This document shows positions 7,156 to 8,429 of a stretch of DNA of 8,429 nt, piece by piece (positions within the stretch are counted from its first letter, which is position 1; the number at the start of each line of letters is the position of its first letter). Source of the DNA: Tannerella sp. (GTDB lineage: Bacteria > Bacteroidota > Bacteroidia > Bacteroidales > Tannerellaceae); contig JAITBC010000159.1 of the NCBI GenBank assembly GCA_031283785.1, positions 1-8,429 of the forward strand. Reading direction: 5' to 3'. The translations under genes and the position numbers were made by a program. Below the pieces are notes generated by a model, which worked only from the letters and a program-made list of their open reading frames with translations, did no database searches and had not been told where the DNA came from.

Positions 7156-7590
7156 TCAGTTTTTACCGGTGTGCCCAAATCCGCCCGCTCCGCGCTCCGT
7201 TTCTTCCAATGTTTCTTCCGACTGCCATTCGACTTGTTCATGCGATGTAATTACCATCTGGCAAATACGTTCGCCATCGTTTATCACAAACGGTTCGGAT
7301 GACAGATTTATCAGTATAATACCGATTTCTCCACGGTAATCGGCATCAATAGTGCCGGGAGTATTCAGCAACGTAATGCCGTGTTTAATTGCGAGTCCGC
7401 TACGCGGGCGCATCTGCGCTTCGTATCCTTTCGGCAATGCGATAAATAACCCCGTAGGAATCAGTTTGCGTCCCAACGGTTTCAGTTCGACCGGCTCCGT
7501 GAGACTTGCCCGTATGTCCATACCTGCCGACAACGCTGTTGCATACTGTGGCAAAGGATGATGCGACCTGTTTATTATTTTGACTTTCAT
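7156..7590 (-). CDS. dut: dUTP diphosphatase (trimeric dUTPase)
   Basis: The enzyme hydrolyses dUTP to dUMP and pyrophosphate in the cytoplasm, keeping uracil out of DNA and supplying the dTMP precursor. All five trimeric dUTPase motifs are visible in a normal-length 144-residue protein. These are AGMDIRA (residues 22-28), PRSGLA (62-67), the uracil pocket [16 protein letters not shown] (75-90, with catalytic Asp82 and base-stacking Tyr85), GERICQMVI, and the C-terminal phosphate-binding loop [10 protein letters not shown] (133-142). His140 sits where many homologues have Ser. The start ATG at 7588-7590 is preceded by an A-rich leader (GAAATAAAAA), the usual Bacteroidota substitute for a strong Shine-Dalgarno site. 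It is the first gene of a four-gene minus-strand operon and has its own promoter element at 7625-7632. The link between a nucleotide-pool enzyme and envelope genes is positional, not mechanistic. Confidence 0.98.
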   Translation of the reverse strand: MKVKIINRSHHPLPQYATALSAGMDIRASLTEPVELKPLGRKLIPTGLFIALPKGYEAQMRPRSGLAIKHGITLLNTPGTIDADYRGEIGIILINLSSEPFVINDGERICQMVITSHEQVEWQSEETLEETERGAGGFGHTGKN

Positions 7591-7624
7591 TTTTTATTTC
7601 GTTTTGTACCTGTTTTTTTGTCCA

Positions 7625-7632
7625 CAAAAGTA
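7625..7632 (-). promoter_or_regulatory. Bacteroidota -7 promoter element (TACTTTTG) for the dut operon
   Basis: Read on the minus strand, TACTTTTG matches the Bacteroides primary sigma consensus TAnnTTTG exactly. It lies 34 bp upstream of the dut start, giving a predicted transcript start near 7618 and a leader of roughly 28 nt. The upstream -33 TTTG box is poor: a TTG at 7648-7646 is only 13 bp away, shorter than the usual 19-21 bp. It is the only good candidate for the four-gene operon. Confidence 0.6.
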
Positions 7633-7739
7633 CATATTTTTTTTTCAATCGCCTAAAAAACGATTTTAGAACGACGACGGTTATATCTTTTTTGAGGTGA
7701 TATTTATCTTTTTGATCCGTTATTCCGAAAAAAAAACAT

Positions 7740-7747
7740 TATTTTTG
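7740..7747 (+). promoter_or_regulatory. Possible plus-strand -7 element (TATTTTTG) ahead of the nuclease-family pseudogene
   Basis: TATTTTTG fits TAnnTTTG exactly and faces the PD-(D/E)XK relic. A TTTG at 7711-7714 could be the -33 box, but the 25-bp gap is longer than normal. A transcript would begin near 7754, right at the in-frame ATA codon of the relic, leaving about 34 nt before the GTG at 7788. The flanks are AT-rich, so a chance match is possible. Confidence 0.33.
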
Positions 7748-7787
7748 TGACGACATAAAAAAAACGAAAGGCGGCGGTGGTCGTGGT

Positions 7788-8352
7788 GTGCTGATAGCAA
7801 ACCCGATCTATGATTATGTATTCAAGACAACCGCGTGGCACGCAAGTTTATATCCGCCATTATCGGCGAGGAAGTGGCAGGTCTGACCTTCGCCCCCCAG
7901 GAATATGTGCGCAAGTTGGAGAACGTTCCGGAAAAAAGTTGGAGTTTTTACCGTCTGGACTTCAATGCGCAAATAAGGATCGGCGAGACGCAGAAATCGG
8001 TGATGATAGAAGTACAGAAAGTATCGCTAACACCGACATCATGCGCTTCAGACGTTATCCGGGCGGTCAGTACCGGAAGCGCGAGAACAGCTACGTCGAT
8101 TCGTCGAGCGTCGAACACCCGATGCAGATATACTGCATCTTTTTCATCGGCTCGGGCATCGGCGTTGAGGGTGTCCCTGTTATGACGGTCAATCCCTGTG
8201 CGTCTGACGCCGTGTCAGGTCAGGAGTTGAAGGGAATGCGCAACAAGTTTCCGGACAGCCTCCACTACCGCTCGTGGATAGTTCAGGTGCCGGAGCTTCA
8301 AGGCCGCTGCCGCAACGATCTGGACAAACCGGTGAGAAGTAAAGCACGGTAA
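7788..8352 (+). pseudogene. Decayed PD-(D/E)XK nuclease-family putative transposase (Rpn-like, PDDEXK_2 type)
   Basis: Three reading frames together give one recognisable protein. Frame one (7788-7826) reads VLIANPIYDYVFK, the family N terminus. Frame two (from 7826) reads DNRVARKFISAIIGEEV onward to RLDFNAQIRI and VMIEVQKVSL, holding the nuclease motif: Asp codon 7958-7960 and the E-x-Q-K block from 8009. Frame three (from 8029) reads NTDIMRFRRYPGGQY, MQIYCIFFIGSGIG and HYRSWIVQVPELQGRCRNDL. Compared with the pattern I recall for the family, about 13 bp are missing near 7826 (the usual YLM-x-D) and one base near 8028. Similarity ends near 8330 and the frame stops at TAA 8350-8352, leaving out the C-terminal third. 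No in-frame ATG precedes the homology; an ATA at 7755 may be a lost start and the GTG at 7788 is the only alternative. These proteins occur as many scattered copies in Bacteroidales and promote recombination in related bacteria; this copy should be inactive. Confidence 0.85.
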
Positions 8353-8429
8353 GCATGTTTGGTATAATAAGCGATGCGAAGTAAACAGTATATAATGGAT
8401 TCTCCGGCGTCCTTGACATGATAAGGATA
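8353..8429. other. Unassigned sequence downstream of the nuclease-family relic
   Basis: These bases hold no recognisable gene, RNA or terminator. An 8-bp GAAGTAAA occurs at 8336-8343 and again at 8378-8385, which may be chance. The boundary where transposase homology ends (about 8325-8335) could be a deletion or insertion junction, but no inverted repeats typical of an insertion sequence end are visible before the window stops. Confidence 0.3.

Noticed and set aside
8189..8419. Minus-strand frame of 76 codons at the right end
   Set aside because: It mostly runs antisense to the recognisable nuclease-family relic and resembles nothing known to me.

Overview
This window looks like a Bacteroidota chromosome, most likely order Bacteroidales. 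The evidence is a dut, TPR protein, DUF4292 lipoprotein, EnvC-like gene chain of the kind I recall from Bacteroides and Parabacteroides relatives. Further support comes from a Bacteroidota-type M20 deacylase, a perfect TAnnTTTG promoter element, A-rich leaders with little Shine-Dalgarno sequence, and a relic of the PD-(D/E)XK putative transposase family common in Bacteroidales. Genus cannot be fixed from sequence alone; a Tannerellaceae-like source is only a guess.

Left part, plus strand, 1-2935: three closely spaced genes. The first is the 3' end of ribF, the riboflavin kinase half of the FAD synthetase. It carries an unusual in-frame 18-bp tandem repeat coding for an EHGELP-type hexapeptide. 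The second is an M20 metallo-deacylase of the ArgE type used in Bacteroidota arginine synthesis. The third is a multi-pass oligosaccharide flippase-like membrane protein starting at GTG.

Middle part, minus strand, 7590 down to 2987: a compact four-gene operon read dut, TPR protein, DUF4292 lipoprotein, EnvC-like protein. Spacing is 17 bp, then a 17-bp overlap, then a 4-bp ATGA overlap, and a clear -7 promoter element lies just upstream of dut. Apart from the nucleotide-pool enzyme dUTPase, all products look exported: a periplasmic TPR scaffold, a LolB/LolA-like lipoprotein, and a coiled-coil protein with a catalytically degenerate LytM domain. The last probably activates a cell-wall amidase. 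The two gene blocks converge at 2935/2987 with no obvious terminator hairpin between them.

Right part, 7591-8429: an AT-rich intergenic region with opposing promoter-like elements, then a decayed PD-(D/E)XK nuclease-family putative transposase. It has two frameshifts, no normal start and a truncated C terminus. The last ~100 bases are unrecognised.

I see no convincing new defence or mobile system. The most unusual items are the repeat expansion inside the riboflavin kinase domain and the conserved envelope operon whose middle genes have no firm function.
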